Part shown: positions 15,401 to 30,400 of the stretch, in pieces
Layout of the letters: each line of letters opens with the position of its first letter
How positions within the stretch are numbered: position 1 is the stretch's first letter
NCBI GenBank assembly: GCA_035048485.1
Contig: CM068590.1
Span: forward strand, 17,906,774-17,970,773
Length of the DNA stretch: 64,000 nt
Direction of reading: 5' to 3'
Source: Pteria penguin
Taxonomy: Eukaryota > Mollusca > Bivalvia > Pterioida > Pteriidae
The notes under the pieces: model-generated
What the model was told of the DNA's origin: nothing
Database searches by the model: none
Seen by the model: only the letters and a program-made list of their open reading frames with translations
Position numbers and translations under genes: made by a program

Positions 15401-18400
15401 TTATTCCTCCATTGATAGAAATTACAACTTTTCCTGCTTCAGTATTTCTCTGAGAGATGTTTTAAAATACCGATTTAACTAGTATCACGAGCAAAATAAA
15501 AGACTTCCGATTTAACTTGTTACAAAACCTTTGTACAACTTTTAACGTCATTTAGTATGACGTCACAATTCAAAGTTTAATGTAACAATGAAAAATCAGG
15601 GAAAGTAGCACCTGTACAACTTCTGACGTCACATATTATGGTGATTAGATACTGAAAAAAAGCTATTGAACTTTTTATTGCTTATTGTATATATCTTGAG
15701 ATTGGCGTCACGCATGAGCATAACATTTGGTGAGCGACTCTTTTATGTAGATAGGCACACAATATAGAAAAATTGTGATCATTCTAATAGCACTTTAAAA
15801 TGTTTTATGGTATATGTAGTCTATATATATTGGTGTGCTGTCGTTGAATGCAAAATTTTACATTAAATGTTCGACTAACACATTTAATTAACAAGTCATC
15901 TGGTTAAATTTGGATAAGCCCTTATTAATGTTATGAGCATAAAATATCGTTGACATCAATTTGCAATTAATTATATGGAAAGTACATCTGACGTATACAG
16001 TGTTTCTACAAGATACTTTCTGTTTTACATATTCTGACAGGATAACTTACTGAGCCAATAATGCCTTCTTTTTCATCATCAGCATACAGTGCTGGTACCA
16101 TACCAGAAGTCAGCATGTTGTTTATTAACTCAAGGAACCCTGCAACACAAAGATAAATATACCTCAAATCCACCTAAAGTTTATGTAATTATCCAACATT
16201 CTATCCTGTTATGATAGTCACCTGTATTATAACAATTACTTGTTTTTAGCAGTCACCTATGTTCCTTGTTAGTACTCTTACAGACCATCAATAAACTACC
16301 AATATCATTACAGCTTATTCTTCTCCTTTTTGTTTTTGCTCTTCTTATGACAGAGTTGATCATTTCATAAAATGACAAAGGACCAGAGAAAACAATGGTC
16401 AAACTTCTTCATTTGTCTCAATTGGGAATCACAACCAGATTTAACATAGATAAAAAAAAAACTACTGTAACAGTTTAATTCATAAGTGTGCTTTAGACAA
16501 CTTGGCTTCTGAGTGGCCAATACTTAATGGTGGAGAAGATGAGGAAACAAAAGCCATACAGAAGATACTCTGACTCGTGCATCTACCTGGAATCAATCCC
16601 GGACTTCACTGGGGTAAAATCTAGTTACAACACAATGCTTGACTTGGTAGCAAATCTAACCTTGTACAGTCAAGGTAAGCTGTTCATAACTTTACCATAT
16701 TTACATACCTTCTTCAGCTACATGCTGATCTGTGAAGAGGAAAACCATCTTCTTATTTTCCATTCCCAATTTGTTATATAGTATTTTGAGATCTTCCCTG
16801 AAGGACGATTCACCATATCCTCTGCTGAGGGTTATCTCAAACACTTCACATCCTGCAGTGTACGACGCAAGTTTACACAAGCTCTGTTTACCACTACCCC
16901 CGACTCCGACCAGGAGAGCATGACCTTGATCCATACGGATCACACGATGGATGCGAGTCAAATGATCCAGTGCATCATCGAACAATACAAGATTCATTGG
17001 CGTATGGTTCTCGTTGTAATCCTCCAAGATCTGACAAAATCAATTGTTAATTGATATTAAAATTAGAATTCATACATTGGACAATACAAGATTATCATGT
17101 ATATAACATGTAAAACCTCTTCTCTTTGATCTCTTCACTATTATTCATCATCATTTCATTAAATCATCTGTAATGTATTGTAATGAAATAAAAGGCAGTT
17201 TGGTTTGTTTTGGTTTTTCATCACGTTTGACAATATTTCAGTCACTTCACAACATGAAAGTACCGAGATAACAAACCTCTTAGAATTGGAACAAGTGGTC
17301 TTTGATAAAGAAAATAATATTCATAGTTAAAAGGACTACTTTGATGTACTGATAAGACAAATTTTTAAAAGTTCTCAAACTCATCTTCTACTAAATCTTC
17401 AAATTACTGGGTTTCTCAGAAAAATAAAAGATACATAAACCTTTAAATGACATTCTGTTATATCTCAGATTAAAAACCCCTGTCCCATTCCAAAGTTAAA
17501 TATTTGAATTATGTATGTCATGATTATTTTTAAATTCAGATTTGATCTTGTTTGGTTTAGAAGACCAAATAAATGGTCTGATTTCATCATGCTATAAGGT
17601 CTTTTCGTAATACAGAGTTATCTATCTTTTGTACCTTTGAGTAGGTGTTTGATGTAGAATAACTGATGTGACCAAATCTATGAAAAGTGATGTGAAACTA
17701 CAAGAAGTGAATGCATAAATATGACATTTCCATAGGAATTCTTTGACGTCACTGGTTATGACGTGTGGTAACTATTCAAATGGGAAATATCTCTGCTTTA
17801 CAGAAATCATGAATAGATGCATTCAAAGCAGAAGCTTCTGCCGTTTGTGTACCTCCTGAAACAAAGCTTTAGCAGCCTCAAAGTCCTGAATGTCCTCATA
17901 CAGACGAGGTTCAGACTCCTCCATTGCAGTACGATAATCTCCGTAGAGTATAGGGTCTCGCATGGCTTTTTCGACATGGTTTTTAAAATTCTCCTCGATC
18001 AAGTCCTTCAATTTATTCTGCAATTAAACCCCTTAATTGTTATTTTGAAAAAAAAATCTTTCTTTTAAGATACAGTAAAAAGTAAGAAAGAAAAAAATTT
18101 TCATGAACATAACAAAAATGCAATCAAACAGCATAATACTTCAATATGCTTCCACTTTTATTTCTATTTTACTTCTTTTTTTGAAAGCACTCTGTAGCTT
18201 TTTTAAACTAGAGTGGGAGGAGAAACATGGATCATTGAAAATAGTGAAAAAAGACTATGGATCATTGAAAATGGAACTTTTTCCAATCTTATAAGATGTA
18301 AGGGGCAATACCAGACAAATGAAATTTTGCTGCTCAGAGTTTTGTTATATTACTGCGATACTACAATTCAAGCAGTAACGTCATAATGAAATTCCAGCAA

Positions 18401-21400
18401 AAACAGTCTGTCTGATATTAAGGCCCTTCCATCACTTGAGACTGGAAAATAGTCTGTAAGAACATAAATTTATAACACAAACAATTATCAACATGCTCTT
18501 CTGCCTTTTGTAAAGGAACTTGGCTCATACTTCATCTACATGAGCTAACAAAAACTGAACTAAGGCTTTACTTTAAAAATTTTCGTTTTAAATGTGTGTA
18601 AGAACAAATTATCAATGTCACTTACATTTACGAGGATTTTGTCTGTTTCGTTGATCAACCTATCACCAATGACCCTGGTGCACTCATTTCTCCAGACTCT
18701 GACAAAGTTTTCGACTTTAGAGAATCTATCAGGAGTGGTGAGACACATTCCTTGGTATATACGGGACAAATCTCGCAGGTTAAAGATGTAGTGGAACTTA
18801 GATGGTGTGGGTGGAAGATCAACCACTATACAACTGCAATATACGACAAACATTTTGCATTAAGAGGTGTTTTGTATTCTCATAATTTTACATTAAATAC
18901 TGAGTAATTCTTTCATGTTTATTCAAAGTTTAATGCCCTTTTCTTAACATTTCACCTATTTAGAGACAGTACCATTTATGCTGTAAGTTTTAAAACAAAG
19001 GCGAGTGGAAGAGTTGGCTAAAACAAAGCTCATTATCTTTCTGTGGCCTCTCACGTCATGAAGTCTGAATCAAACCCAACTTGATCCAATTCAAAAGGGT
19101 TTGGTTATAAACATGCTGAATGCCAGTCACATTCACAAAACTTGGTTCATCTTACTTTGTAAAACTTACATTTTTAAGCTTGCATACAGGCTGATTTAAG
19201 AGTATAAGTCGATTTAAATGGGTGAGTTATCTGCTCGTTTAATTAGGTAGTCGGCGAAAGTGGAAAAGTTAAAAGTTTTATTTTTATACTTGCAAACTGG
19301 CTGCTTTAAGAGTATAAATCAACTTAACTGGGTGAGTTATCTACTCTTGTTTAACAAGGTAGTCTTCGAAAATGGAAAGTATTGATATCAAATTTGTGTA
19401 AATGACTAGATTCAAGCTACCTGTCTTGTTCGTATGGTCAACTGACCTTGGTGAGATATGGTCAGTCAAGCTGCAGCTGCAGTTTTATACATCATCATGA
19501 TATGCAGAAAGCAGGAGAGGTTATTTCAAGGGCAGATAAATCATATTACTGAATCCTCCCATAACTTGACATTCATGCAGGTGTTCAAATTATAACCAAG
19601 CATGTTCAGATAAATATCAAAATATCCTATATTAGTAGTATTCCATATTACCTGTAGAGTTCCATAATCATTCTTGTGAGAACTGACACCGTATCCTGAA
19701 TATCCTTAGGGAAGGACTGTGTATGACCAGCAAGGATTGAATTATAGATAAGGAACAGAGATTCATTCGAGGGGAATGTCATATTAAACACACAGAAAAG
19801 GGAGACAAATCTGGGATCTGTTTCGTTACGACCACCTCCAGCTTTGCCCATGGCTGCAATGTAGCCAATGTCCTTCATATTCTTCCAGTTAAGATCTTTG
19901 CCTCTGTCGTAACAACCTCCACGTTCAAGTAAGAGTTTCAGTAAAGCTATTGGCTGCTGGGTTCCATAAGTGTCAACCTAGAAAGGAAATCATAATTGTA
20001 ATAAGATGCATTTGTGAAACACGAATGCCCCTGGCAGCACCAAATGAGATAAATTTTGAAATGTAGGTCAAATGTCATGGTCAAGGTCATGAGGTCAATG
20101 ACCTTGGTGTAATTCTGAAAGGGTTTAAGAACTGGAGTACGCATACAAAAAATAAGGTCTCTATTTCTAAATGTTCAAAAGTTATGGTGAAGGTTAAAAT
20201 TGACAGACAAACAAACAGACAGGTCAAAAGCAAACAGACAGACAGGTGTAAAACAACATGCTCACTATATATCGATCCATGGGCATAAAAACGTGCGATA
20301 TATTTCAATAATATATAAAGGTACTATGATTTTGCAGTTAAGTGTTTAGTGCTACATGTGAAGTAGCTTTATCTTTATGAAGAGTTACATGTGTTCTATC
20401 TGAAGTTATCCGGGTATTCTAACATACATATCAAGGCATATCATTTTGAAGTGTTCTACCATACAAACATAGAGATAGCAAATCTTCAAGAACTGCTCTT
20501 AGCAACAAGTTGTTCAAAAATAAATATGAATGTGTTTTTATTCATAGAATTCCTCATAATTATGTAAAAAGAATTAATATACTGCTCAAAAATGTTCTAA
20601 AATGTATGTAATCTGGCTAGTTCACTGAATATCATACATGGTACAAAAAACGTGTTACATCCACCGCAAAAAAAGTTTTGAACATAGATAATTTTACCGC
20701 ATGCTTAGCATAGATATATGGCTATTTCGACTCCTAGTTCAACTAACCTGTGGCATATTCATATCATCAATAAAGATGATAAGCCTCTTGCCAGGAGGAG
20801 GGCCATAGGTATCCTTTGTTCTCTTCTCTACACTGGCCTCTAAATTCCTCTGAACATCTAGAGAGGATGTTCGACTGGAGAAGTTCATGTTCAGCAATAA
20901 CTGCAATGAATTTATAGAACTTATCAAAATGAGTTATCGAATAAATAAAACTGATTATAGTTTTACTACACCAATAGTACTGAATGAACGAATATGCAGG
21001 ACTATAAAAATATCTTTATGAAAGTATTGATGGATAATATGTATGCACATGTTTCAAGATTGATCCATAAGAGATACATTTATATTTAAAAATACAAATG
21101 TGGTGCATTTATGCAAGAAAGAAATCCATCTATCAGTCTATGTTGAAATCAAATTGTTGTGCATTTTTGATATATTACCATGTACAGTAAAACCTGTTAT
21201 GCGAGACCACTGCCGTCGGCGACCACCTGTCTTCGGCGGCCATAAAAGTGGTGCACCAATGCATTTTACATTATAAAAGACCTGTCGTCCGCGACCACCT
21301 GCAAAACGCGACCGGCGACCACGATTTCTTGTACAGTCTAGACTGCCTTAGCGACCCCTTGTATAAAGCGACTCCCTGTCTTATGCGACTGTGAAAAATC

Positions 21401-24400
21401 CCGCCGAACGTTATTTTCTACATAATAGGGCTGTATTAAGCGACTCCCTGTCTTACGTGACAAGCGACCGTAATTTTTCAGTCCCGATGGACAATTTGTA
21501 CTGTATTAAGCGACTTTTGAGATGATCCCCAAGATCCCGCGAGAATATTACCTTGTAGTCATAGTGACGATTGTTTGTTCTCGCACCGACGAGATTTCAG
21601 TCAGTTGTTGTAAACAATGGCGTCGACGAAGCAAAAGCGAACGGTGTTAACTTTGGAAGCCAAAGTATCTGCCATAGATCGGTTAGATAAGGGGGAACCG
21701 TCATATAAAATAGCAAGTGAGTTAGGAGTGGGTAAGACGCAGATACAATCGTTGCGTAAACGGAAGGCAGACATCTTGAGGGACTATGAGAACAATGTGC
21801 CGGGAACCTCAAAAAGACGACGCCATTTAACCGGGAAGGAAGAAATAAACGAGCTAACATATTTTATTAATTTTAACAATGCAATACACATACATGTACA
21901 TGTACATGTATGTACGTTTTATTAGCATAGTTGTATAATAAATTATTGAATACATGCAATGCATTCATTCTATATAATAAGTGGTAGCATTTCCAATTGG
22001 TCATTGCTAAGAGACTGTATTAAGAGACCCCCTGTCTTATGTGACCTTTTTATCTAGGTCCCTTGAAGGGTCACATAAGACAGTCTCGACTGTATTATTA
22101 AAGATGAATTGTTTTGTGAATAATATGCTGTTGTGTACAAATTCTTAAAATATACAATCCCATCCAAAATATGAAACAATAAAACATGAAATTTTATTCA
22201 GCATTCTTTCTAAAAAATTCTATGATAATTAAAAACAATAAGCACTACATGTACATTTAATACAGACTGTAATATTGTATCCAATCATTATACAAATTTA
22301 TTTCCCATTTGAGCAAGTTATTTACATCAAACTATTGTGACACCAACCATTTCTATGGAAAGTGATGTAAAATTACAGGAAATGAAACAGAAATTGTATG
22401 ACATCAAAATGGTTTGATGTCAGATACTTGCTCATATGGGAAATAACTCTGTATAACGGAAAAACCAAAAAATCTGTATGTAAAATATGTAAAAACATAC
22501 ATGGTGTTCTGGATCAAGTTTGCGTAGGAAGTTTGAGGTGGTGGCAGATTTGGAGGTTCCCGTCTCTCCTACCAACACTACCGGATGTTTGATGCCCACC
22601 ATCAGCTCCAGGAGCCAGGTGGAGCGTACAGTATCCACTGTTGGTACCAAGATTTCGTTATATTTCTTGGCTGGGTCGTGTACATATTTTGGTACTTTCG
22701 CAATCCATGGCACCCACTGTTTCAATTCTCCATCATAGAAATATTCATATAAAGTTGGTTGAGCAGATGGCATCTCCCCTATAGTCAAAAGCAAAAGTAA
22801 GTACTAAAGAATATACACTTTTTTTATCGTCAAATAAAAAATCATGCTAAATTTACGAACATGAAAGTAAAAAAGGGGGGTTTGAGATAGTTAAGCCACA
22901 TTTAGTCACACCTCCCTTGAGAGCTGTTTTAGAGAACTTCAATCAGGCCATAAACAAAGCACTAACTGGGTTTTAACAGTTAATTAGGAGGACCCTAAGG
23001 ACTTTTCAGTTAAAAACTATAAACAGCTTCTCGTGGAGGATCTTGCACAATTTGGTTGAAAATTGGCTTTAATGGATTTAAGTTAAGAAAAAGCTCAAAT
23101 ATGGGTTTCATAGGATAAGCAACAACTGAAAAGTGAATACAATAGATCACCATGTGGCTACTCCTGTTTCTAAAACTTACCAATAGGTGCAAAGTTCTTT
23201 GCATCATCATTGGCACTACTCATAGCCGACAGACTTTTGACCTGGGAATCAAACTTGACTCTTCCATCTTCCAACAGGCCTGCACCTATTGACCAGTATA
23301 AGGCTTGTAAGAAATATGCCTCGATTTCATCACCCTCCAGATTTTCTCTGACCAACAAAGCGTCCAACATAGCTGCTAACTGGGTTACCTGTTAAAGAAT
23401 AATAAAGATCCAACAAGGTACAAATTTCCATTCTGGCTTTCTTACGTTGATATCATTTCTTTAATTTGTGAAAAAGAGCATTTCTATATAGTGATGTCAG
23501 AAGATATCATAGAGTCAGTGTTTTTTAAATTTTAGTGAGAAGATTCTTAGAAAATCACCATCTGCAATACTTTCTTTCATATGAATGTCTAAGAAAGAAA
23601 AACTCTCACAATAAGAAATTACATTGATCCTTGAATAAAAGCAAGTTGTTCCAAGGGAAATACATACTAAATAACCTTTTCCCCAATTTTACATGATGTA
23701 AAGGGCAATACCGGACAAATGCAAAATTGCTGCTTAGATTTGCGTCAAATTACTGTGACGTCACATTCCAAGCGTTAACGTCATAGTGAAAATTCTGGCA
23801 AAAAGTGGTTTGTCCGGTATATGACCCCTTACATCATTCAAAATTGAAAAAGGTTTATTACATACACATGCACTTTGATTTTTCTTTAACCTTTGGAAGA
23901 TCAAATAATTAAGTGAACTAAAGTCATACTTCAATGTATGCAAAGAAGTCTTGCATACATTTCACAAATACTCATTTAAAGATAATACCAAACTGTATAA
24001 TATATATTGTATAACACCAAACTGTATAATATATATTGTATAACACCAAACTGTATGATATTACAATACTGAATACTAACCATATTGAGATTAGTCTGAG
24101 GGACGATAGTCTTCATCTTGTCGCCCTGACGACCATCTAACATTCCCTCTACCACCATGTCAATAAGGATGGGCACATACTTGTCATAGAGTCTCTTGAG
24201 TTCTTCACGCTCATTCTTGGACTGCCTGGAATTGGTGTACTTAGTCCAGAATGGTTCGTAGCCCAGATTTTTGGGATCTACATAAACCATACCACATCTA
24301 GATACAGTGGCAGGAGAGGCGTACTGAAGATCAAACACCTGCAGAGAGAAAAAGTAAACAATATATATTTCAATACCACATTTCTCTGTAACTTTTTTAA

Positions 24401-27400
24401 ATACCTAAAAGGATAACTCTTATTGCGTTTAACAGGATGGTGGCCACTCAAGAATTATTTCACCTACAGGGTGGTGGCCACTCAGGGATTATTTTACCTA
24501 CAGGGTGGTGGCCACTCAGGGATTATTTCACCTACTGGGTGGCGGCCACTCGGATTATTTCACCTACAGGGTGGTGGCCACTCAGGGATTATTTCACCTA
24601 CAGGGTGGTGGCCACTCAGGGATTATTTCACCTACAGGGTGGTGGCCACTCAGATTATTTCACCTATAGGGTAGTGGCCACTCAAGGATCATTTCACCAA
24701 CAGGGAGGTGGCCAATGGTTGATGATAGAGTAAACTGGAGTACATTATAGAGAAAACCACAAATTTTCACTAGGACATTGGCAGAACTTCCCATCTGCCC
24801 TGACCAGGACCAATATCCAGGTATGACAAAGGTTAAAACCAACAGAGAGTTTCAGTGCAGTGCTTTAGCTCCAGAGGCCAACAAGGCCTCATATCATAAA
24901 TTGTGTAAACTACAGATACTCTTGCTTTAGTTCAAAGCAAAAATCAAGTACATTATCACTAGATCAAGAATATGCATTCTCCCATACGAGACTGAAGAAT
25001 ACTACCAAAAAGGGGTTGCCAGATCACTCGACCTAGCACATCGATCTAGCACAGGGCGACCGCTTTCTTGTGTCGTCACACATTTTACTTGTGACGTCAC
25101 CCTGCTCCATCATGTTTTTTTAACGTTTTATGTTTAGAACAAGATAATAGAGGCATTAATTTAAAGGTTAATTACCGAGAAAAAGAATCACCTCTAGTCC
25201 CAGATCGAAAAATATCAATCTCGGGCGACATACTTCGAAATCCCAACTCGATGTGATTCTAGATTCTCATACTATAAGAAGACCCTAGTGATTAGTACGG
25301 GACTAATCTAGTATATATATCATCACTAAACTCATCTAGTATATAATCACTAGAACAGTGTAGTACTTTACCACTAGATCAATCTCCTTCCAAAAAGGTA
25401 TCTACACAAGTTGGTTATAAAGACACTGACAATAAATTTAGAGATTCATATCAAATAAAACATATACCTCAAATAACATAGCACAATGTTTCTGGAGACG
25501 AATTCTTTCACCGTTGGCTAAAGTTAAAAGTCTATTGTCGTCCATGACAGAATTCATGTTTTCTACCCACAATGCATCAACGTCACCATCGTACACTATA
25601 TATTTCCTTTCATTTTTATCTGTGGGTTTATTGATTTCTCTGAAGATGTTGGATAGCAGTCCATCAGTCCAGTCCCTAGTAATAGGGTCCAGGATACCGT
25701 ACAGTTCTATCACGCTACGGTCCTTTGGATTGATAGTGAACAGCTTAGTTGTCAAGCCAAGTCTGAAATAGACAGTACAACAGATTTTAGACCAGCAAAC
25801 CACTGAATAAGACAAACAAAGGTAAAAAATTCTCTGACAAAAGTAAAGCAAAGAAAGTGAAATTTCATGTAGTTGCATATAAACAGGGAGTTCTTATGAA
25901 CAAGAAGATGTATTGATTTAAAAAAGATTTGAGAAAAACAAAAATAGATTTTTATATTGATGAATAAGAGTGAAATATTTGACTGGGGTCTGGCTCCAAA
26001 AACCGAGAAAATACTTTTGTCATATTTTCAAATTCTTTTATGTGATGATGACAATTAATGAATAGATCACTAAATTAAGATTTTATAGAGCTTTACATTA
26101 TTCATATATAAAATCAAGCCATCATGCTTAACAATTTATTTGAATGCTAGATAATGTAATATATTTTTTGACTTCATTTTCTCATTTTATGGCACCAGAC
26201 CTAGATATTTCTCAGTTTATGGCACCACACCTAGACACTTCTATATTACTAAGAATTCATTCATCACAATCTTATAAAGGTCAAAACTCCAGCAAATACT
26301 AACATGTAAAGGAAATTTGGTTTGTGGCAATATAAAACTTCTTACATTTTTTTCTATATCTTTTTTTTTAGATCATTTCCACATTTTACTCGTTTATTCA
26401 GACTCTTTGAATCCATACATAGTACCAACGAGACTAACCTGGTTTGAGCTTGAGACAGTGTGTTGATGACGACAGATTTACCTCCCCCTGTGGGACCTAC
26501 CACCATGGTAGTGTGACGAGTCATCATGGTCTCATATAACTGTACAACCTTGTCAACCTAAAAGTTATAGAAAATAAAATAACAAGTTGATGCCAATATT
26601 TAAAAGGAATTATGAATAATTATAGTCATTTGAAATTAATATAAATATTACCAATCCATCAGAGAGATAAGTATCAGAATACTTATATAAATTCAAGTCA
26701 TAAGAGTATTTTAGATAAGCACCTGAGAATTATTTCACTTATACAATGTTTGGAAGCTGGAGAAAACCTAGGACACCAAGAAAGGTGAAAGACAGCAAAG
26801 ACACTGGTGGACTTTTCCTTTTTTGCTAAATTGACTTTCAGCAAGGACACTGGTGGACCATTCCACTTGTGTTAACTGGGAACAAAATCCATAGGTGACA
26901 TTAGCAAGAAGCCGCTGCAAAACCAACTTAAATGTTCTATTTATCTGTCTACCAAGGATCCATATATTCAATTAGACATACCTGTACAGGTAACATTATG
27001 TAGCCATTGTCTTCCAGCACAGCTTCTACAGCATCATTGAAGTTGGGGTATCTGACACGTGGACAGTCCAGACCAGGGAAAAGATCACCAATCAATCCCA
27101 AGAATAAAGGTACATCCTCGAACACGAACTTGGGTAGATTCATATCACGCAATGCTCTCATCAGCACAACATCCTGTCATGGAGAAAACAAAGGTTTTGA
27201 ATTTTCATTTTATTAATATTTAATATCTATATTTTAATTATGTCCATTTATAGTCAACTCTCGTTTACTTGAACATCAATAACTCGAATTTCCTGTTAAC
27301 TCGAACTGATTTTAAATATCCAATTCTGTCTTCTTAATTTAAATATACATTCCTAATATGAACTCTGCTTAAGTCCAACTTTTTTTCACAGTCCCTTCGA

Positions 27401-30400
27401 GTTAACAAGGGTCGACTCTATAATGTTTTGAAACATTTTTCATAAAATTTTAACCATACATCACAGGTTTCAGTATTTTATTCATAAACTTATCCCTTTT
27501 TTGTTAAATTTTACATCCACCTATGCTATGTATAGTGTAGTATTTGTTTTAATAGCTATCATGCACATCTAAAAATAAACATATGTACAAGTAATAAATG
27601 TGATTTAAATTATAAAAAGATAATTTCTAACCACTCTTTTCAAATAATTAAATAAATATAATCAATGAAGAAATATTGATCACTTATCAGGTGTCGAAGC
27701 TATAAAGGGGATGCTAAATTATGAAATTATTCCATGCAAACCCTGGAATATACAACATTCTGGGGTGAGACCAATATATACAATTATGACCATCTTTAAT
27801 CATTTTCTTGAAAAGATCTAAATTTTCAAGTTTCAATTTTTACCTCTGCAAGATCAGGTGACCCTCTCTTCAAGTCACCAGCCATGACCAATACAGATTT
27901 CAAGGCTCGGAGACCAAAATCATAATGATATTGTTTGGACAACTGTTCTTTAGCCAACTTGTACAACACGGTCATCTTTTTAGCAAGAACCTTGGCTGTC
28001 AAGAAACCTTCAGAGAATAACATAATCTCGCAAATCTGCTGCAAGTCCGGCACAATGACCACCACTGGACGGAACAAGGCCTTGACGGATTCAGGAAGCT
28101 CAGTACGTCCAGCATAACCAGGATTCATAGTAATGAAGATGCCAACACGTAGATCCATGTTGATTTCCTGACCCTCAAACTGAAAACAGAATCAGATCAC
28201 ATTTAACTACATGTATTAATGACCTGCCTTCAATACAATTTATATTGTTTACTTACAAATGAAATTTCTGAAAGGAAAATGTGTATTACTCGCTGTCCAA
28301 GTTTTCAAAAGTGTGAATCAGACCAAGGGACAGACAGGTTGACAGAAAAATGCTTGCCAAAGTGACCCTTATGTGTCATGTTTCTCATAGATCAAACAAA
28401 ACAAAGCAAAACCTTTACTATTACAGGTTGTTAATGGCAAACAAAACAGAGCGAAACTTTTGCTATCTCAGGTTGTTGATTCAATCACAATAATGGCAAA
28501 CAAAAAGAAAATATATTTGATTAGTTTGTCCACTTCAAGTTATTGCCATAACATGAATATTTCACCAACATTATGGTGGCCAGTGTCTATCAGTAGAGGT
28601 AACAACACTACATGCAGAAAACCACCTACCAATGGCAGGTACATCAGCAGACCTTCCCAGTTCAATTATAAATCACAAATATATTCCAGCAGGTTTATTG
28701 CTGCATTAGTAATGCCATATACAGGATGAGTACTTACATGAAATCTCTTAAGCTTGAGTATAAGAGCATTCTGTATGGTTTTGAGCTGCGTGGAGATGAC
28801 GGACAATACCGACACATCAATACGGTTGAACTCGTCAAAACAACCCCAGGCACCACACTGGCATAATCCGGAGAAGATTTTACCTACAGCCTGCACAAAG
28901 AATATCATACATTATATATCTACATGTATCTTATATTTCTTGAACTTATTGAAAGTTTATTAAAACAACAAAAATTCCATATTATTTTACAGATATTTCT
29001 GAGTTAGCTCCCTTATGTCAGCTTTGTGAATTAAAACAATTTACATTACAATTTACATTTTGTACTCATAAATCATTGGTCAACGTAGTATTTTAGTGAA
29101 ACATAAATTGATAAGAAAGATACCATTATAAATTAAAGATTAGAAAAATTTTTATTTTCTTTTGCATTACTTCTTTATATGTATATAGAAAAATTATATT
29201 ACTAGTACTATCACAACATTTTATACTAGCAACTCATACCTTGAAGTCCATACCCTCTCCACAGTTTGTGACAACACACAGTAATCCCAAAGCCTTTGCC
29301 AAATCCTTGACCGTCTCGGTCTTGCCAGTACCAGCAGGACCAGCAGGTGCACCACCGAGATTCATGGACAAAGCCTGCGTCAGCGTCAGGTAGATTCTGT
29401 CAGTCAATGGTGTGATAACCAAACGACCGTTCAGACCCATGTATTCGTAACCATACCCAAACTCTCCCGTACACTGTCTAACCAGGAGTTCATCAGGTTC
29501 TTTTTCCCAGTAGAATCTCAGTTGACTCTCCCACTCAAACTCCTTGACATCCATAATGCTGAAAAAAAATCAAAACATAATTAATTACTTCAAAAGCCTG
29601 AAAATATTTGAAAATTTGACAGGAATTTTTACTGGTGTGCTTGTATATATTTTCTGGTTAGACAGGTTTCTCATCTAATTTTTGGTAAGGCTTAAAATAA
29701 ATGCTTTTAATTCAAGTCTTTTTTTTGTTTTTTTTTAAACGAAGGCTTGATGTGCTGTAGATACTTATGCTGTTTCTAAAGGATTAGGAAGTACCAGAAA
29801 AATCATTGAAAGTTACTTCTTTGAATTCAAACAGGGGTTAAAAACTTTGATGAGGCTGATGAAACTTTTTTGTTCTGATGTATTGTTTAAAAGGAGGACA
29901 ACGATAAATTCCTATAAATAATTAATAATAACTTCTTTATTGTTTTTCAAGTGCAGAAGTTAGACCACAAAATTCAAAGATGAGAAAATACATGTTTTAT
30001 AATGGTTAGTACTAACCTGTCTCTGACAAACGAGTCGATGATATCTCTGGCATGTACATCAATAATCAACACAGTATTGAACTTCTTTCGGTCATTGTTA
30101 GACAACTGAGACCTGACCTGGACTACAAGGTCATTGATCTGACCATGGAGCTTTTTAGCATAGTCCTTTAAGGCAGTCTTTTGACCTTTCTTGACCTTGC
30201 GGAATGTGTCCTCGACCTCCCATGTCCACCAGACCTGGTTACCAGCTAAACAGATCATACCTTGGTAGTCCATCATCCAATTAACTCTGTGGTAGAACAA
30301 AAAATCATTAGATTATATTCTTAACTCCCATGAAAAAGTAAAGGAAGGGCAGGCTTTGTATAGTAATTTAAAAGCTTTGCTTGCGGTGCAGATGATCCAG

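Noticed and set aside
21597..21860. 87-codon minus-strand open frame over the Tigger relic
   Set aside because: Shadow of the transposase fragment on the other strand, with no recognisable product.
24423..24733. Open frames reading repeated [16 protein letters not shown] peptides on the plus strand
   Set aside because: They are translations of the non-coding tandem array at 24432-24715; all frames stay open because the unit lacks stops.
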